Source: Ashinkailepas kermadecensis (taxonomy: Eukaryota; Arthropoda; Thecostraca; Neolepadidae). Taken from it: a DNA stretch of 64,000 bases. Shown here piece after piece: positions 62,612-64,000 of this stretch; the first letter of the stretch is position 1; every line of letters starts with the position of its first letter. Both the position numbers and the translations under genes were made by a program. Below the pieces are notes generated by a model. That model had not been told where the DNA came from. It ran no database searches and saw only the letters and a list, made by a program, of their open reading frames with translations. Location: positions 844,501 to 908,500 of the forward strand of contig JAOTOM010005139.1 of the NCBI GenBank assembly GCA_034440615.1, read 5' to 3'.

Positions 62612-64000
62612 TCACTTCTTACAGACTGTGGCCTTCTTCCTGTCAGGGTAGCGCCGGCGGTGCTGCTCCACTACCTGCAGAAGGTCCTGGCGCTGGTCTT
62701 CGCTCCGGACTGACTTGTTGAAATCTTGCATCAACGCGACAGCTCTCTCTGCGAAGTCGTTCACGACTTTGAGAGACTTGGCTCGCCGAGAGGCAGCGTC
62801 GAACGCCGGATGCCCTGACCACATGACCGGGTCCACCTCCAGGAAGGAGGTGTCCATCTCCATCATCGTGAAGAAGGAGGCGGTGGTTTCCGTGACGAAG
62901 TCAGCTATATCCATCCTCTTGACGTCCTCGTTCTTCATGCTGACGCGCCGTGGCGGCTCTTCTTCTCCATCTTTCCCCAGCGCCCTGACCATCTCCCTCT
63001 TCTTCTCCAAACTGATGGTCTCGTCGAAGAATGCCAGGCCGACAAGGCGTTCATTTAAATACAAGAGATGACGGCCAAACACCGCTCCTGTTGCCTTGGA
63101 CAGCTGCTCATCGCGGTACTCAGCCAGCGCCTTCGCGAAGGCCAGGTCCTGCGCCGGTGCTGATACTGGGCACGGTGATGTGTACCAGGCTGGGATGTAG
63201 GTGGCCACCGCGAAGACGACGAAGCGCTTGAGGCCGGCCAACTCCTTCGGCGTGAGGTGGAACTGGCTTCTGAACAAGACGATCTTGATGGCGTAGAGGA
63301 GCTTGGCCATCCACCGCGCGTGGCTGACGGCACCAGGACGCATGAACCTGATCCCTCGCTGAGGAACGCCAGCAAGAAGAATCACAGCCAGTTCAAGCAG
63401 CTCCCGGTAGTCATCCCGAGGATGCTGCTGCTCCAGCAGGGTCTTGAAGTTGGCGACCAAGTCAATTCGCAGCTCCTCATTCACGCCATCTACATCTTTC
63501 AGAGGTTCTGGCTTCTGCTTGTCGATGCTGTTCCACCTGTCGGCGAAACGCTTGAAGAGTTGGACCTCTGGAGCCCACGAAGACCCCATGCACACAACAT
63601 ACGCCTTCGCTGCCACCAACTCCAACATGTGATGCCTGCACGCCAGATGGAGGACCTCCCGTTCAAACTTCTGCTCCAGGATGGTGCAGGCGCCGAGGGA
63701 GGTGCCGGTATTGCTGTTGGTTGTATCGAAGCTTAGAGCCTTCACCCTGTCGGCGATCTGCCAGTCCTCCAGCGCGTACATCACTGCTGTTGCCACGGCG
63801 ACTCCAGTGCCATTTGGCAGCTTCGGCACAGCTAAGAGTTTCGCCACTCCTTCGCCGGAGACCAGCACTGGAAGACGGTCAACGCGGCCTTCAACGTCTT
63901 CGCGGCCTTCGACGGAGGTCAGTGGAGAACGCTTCCTTGATTTCGCTGGCAGCTGCCTTCCTCAACTTCATCCTGTCTCTTCGGAAGGACTCGCGGTTGA
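62612..64000 (-). pseudogene. hAT-like transposase-derived gene, broken and cut by the window edge
   Basis: An uninterrupted 418-codon frame (63868 to 62612) belongs to a transposon-derived family common in invertebrate genomes. The segment ALSFDTTNSNTGTSLGACTI followed by LACRHHMLELV resembles the second acidic residue and C-x2-H motif of hAT-like RNase H folds. Later come HPRDDYRELLELAVILLAG, SHARWMAKLLYAIKI and RLVGLAFFDETI. The part upstream of 63905 (MKLRKAAASEIKEAFSTD and before) is in a different frame and reaches the window end. The conserved linker expected between the two seems to be missing, so a small deletion plus frameshift is likely. No link to the tetraspanin is implied. Confidence 0.75.

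Overview
This is eukaryotic nuclear DNA, most likely from an arthropod and perhaps a crustacean. The evidence is split genes with GT-AG introns, tRNA-derived SINEs, CR1-like and I-clade LINEs, pogo and hAT DNA transposons, and interstitial CCTAA/TTAGG-type repeats (the arthropod telomere motif). No operon or prokaryotic signal is present. Most long open frames here are artefacts of tandem repeats; more than 25 minisatellite arrays are visible.

Three host genes can be supported from exons whose splice phases agree exactly. (1) A secreted, GPI-anchored Ly6/uPAR (quiver/sleepless-like) protein on the + strand has exons at about 31965-32129 and 33573-33763. (2) TMA16, a ribosome-biogenesis/translation-machinery-associated protein, is on the + strand with exons 41770-41852, 42753-42893, 43973-44121 and 47298-47530; these give about 201 codons, essentially the whole protein apart from its first residue(s). 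(3) The 3' end of a TspanC8-like tetraspanin is on the - strand, with exons 59748-59864 and 55933-56001; its 5' exons were not found. A possible first exon of an unknown gene lies at 49866-49985 (+).

Layout: 1-9 kb is minisatellites and unassigned DNA. 10135-12972 is a complete pogo/Tigger-like transposon with a twice-frameshifted transposase. 13.9-14.3 kb is a foldback element with a TA-repeat loop. 15.8-17.55 kb is a decayed I-clade LINE (reverse transcriptase and RNase H, - strand) whose RNase H frame runs into a 36-bp minisatellite. 18.4-25.7 kb is a CR1-like LINE (- strand) split by a 6.5-kb hAT-type insertion with an 8-bp target duplication, itself filled with a 21-bp minisatellite and a degenerate repeat. 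27.0-28.4 kb is another long-inverted-repeat element. 28.4-31.1 kb is almost free of CpG. 31.1-34 kb holds the Ly6 gene, 39.7-48.2 kb TMA16, and 55.9-59.9 kb the tetraspanin end. 62.6-64 kb is a broken hAT-like transposase gene running off the right edge.

The most unusual pattern is that several tandem arrays start at exon ends. The 5' splice site of the Ly6 exon, the 5' splice site of the tetraspanin exon, the 3' splice sites of TMA16 exons 3 and 4, the stop codon of TMA16 and perhaps the donor of the 49.9-kb exon have each been copied next to the functional site, leaving series of decoy junctions.
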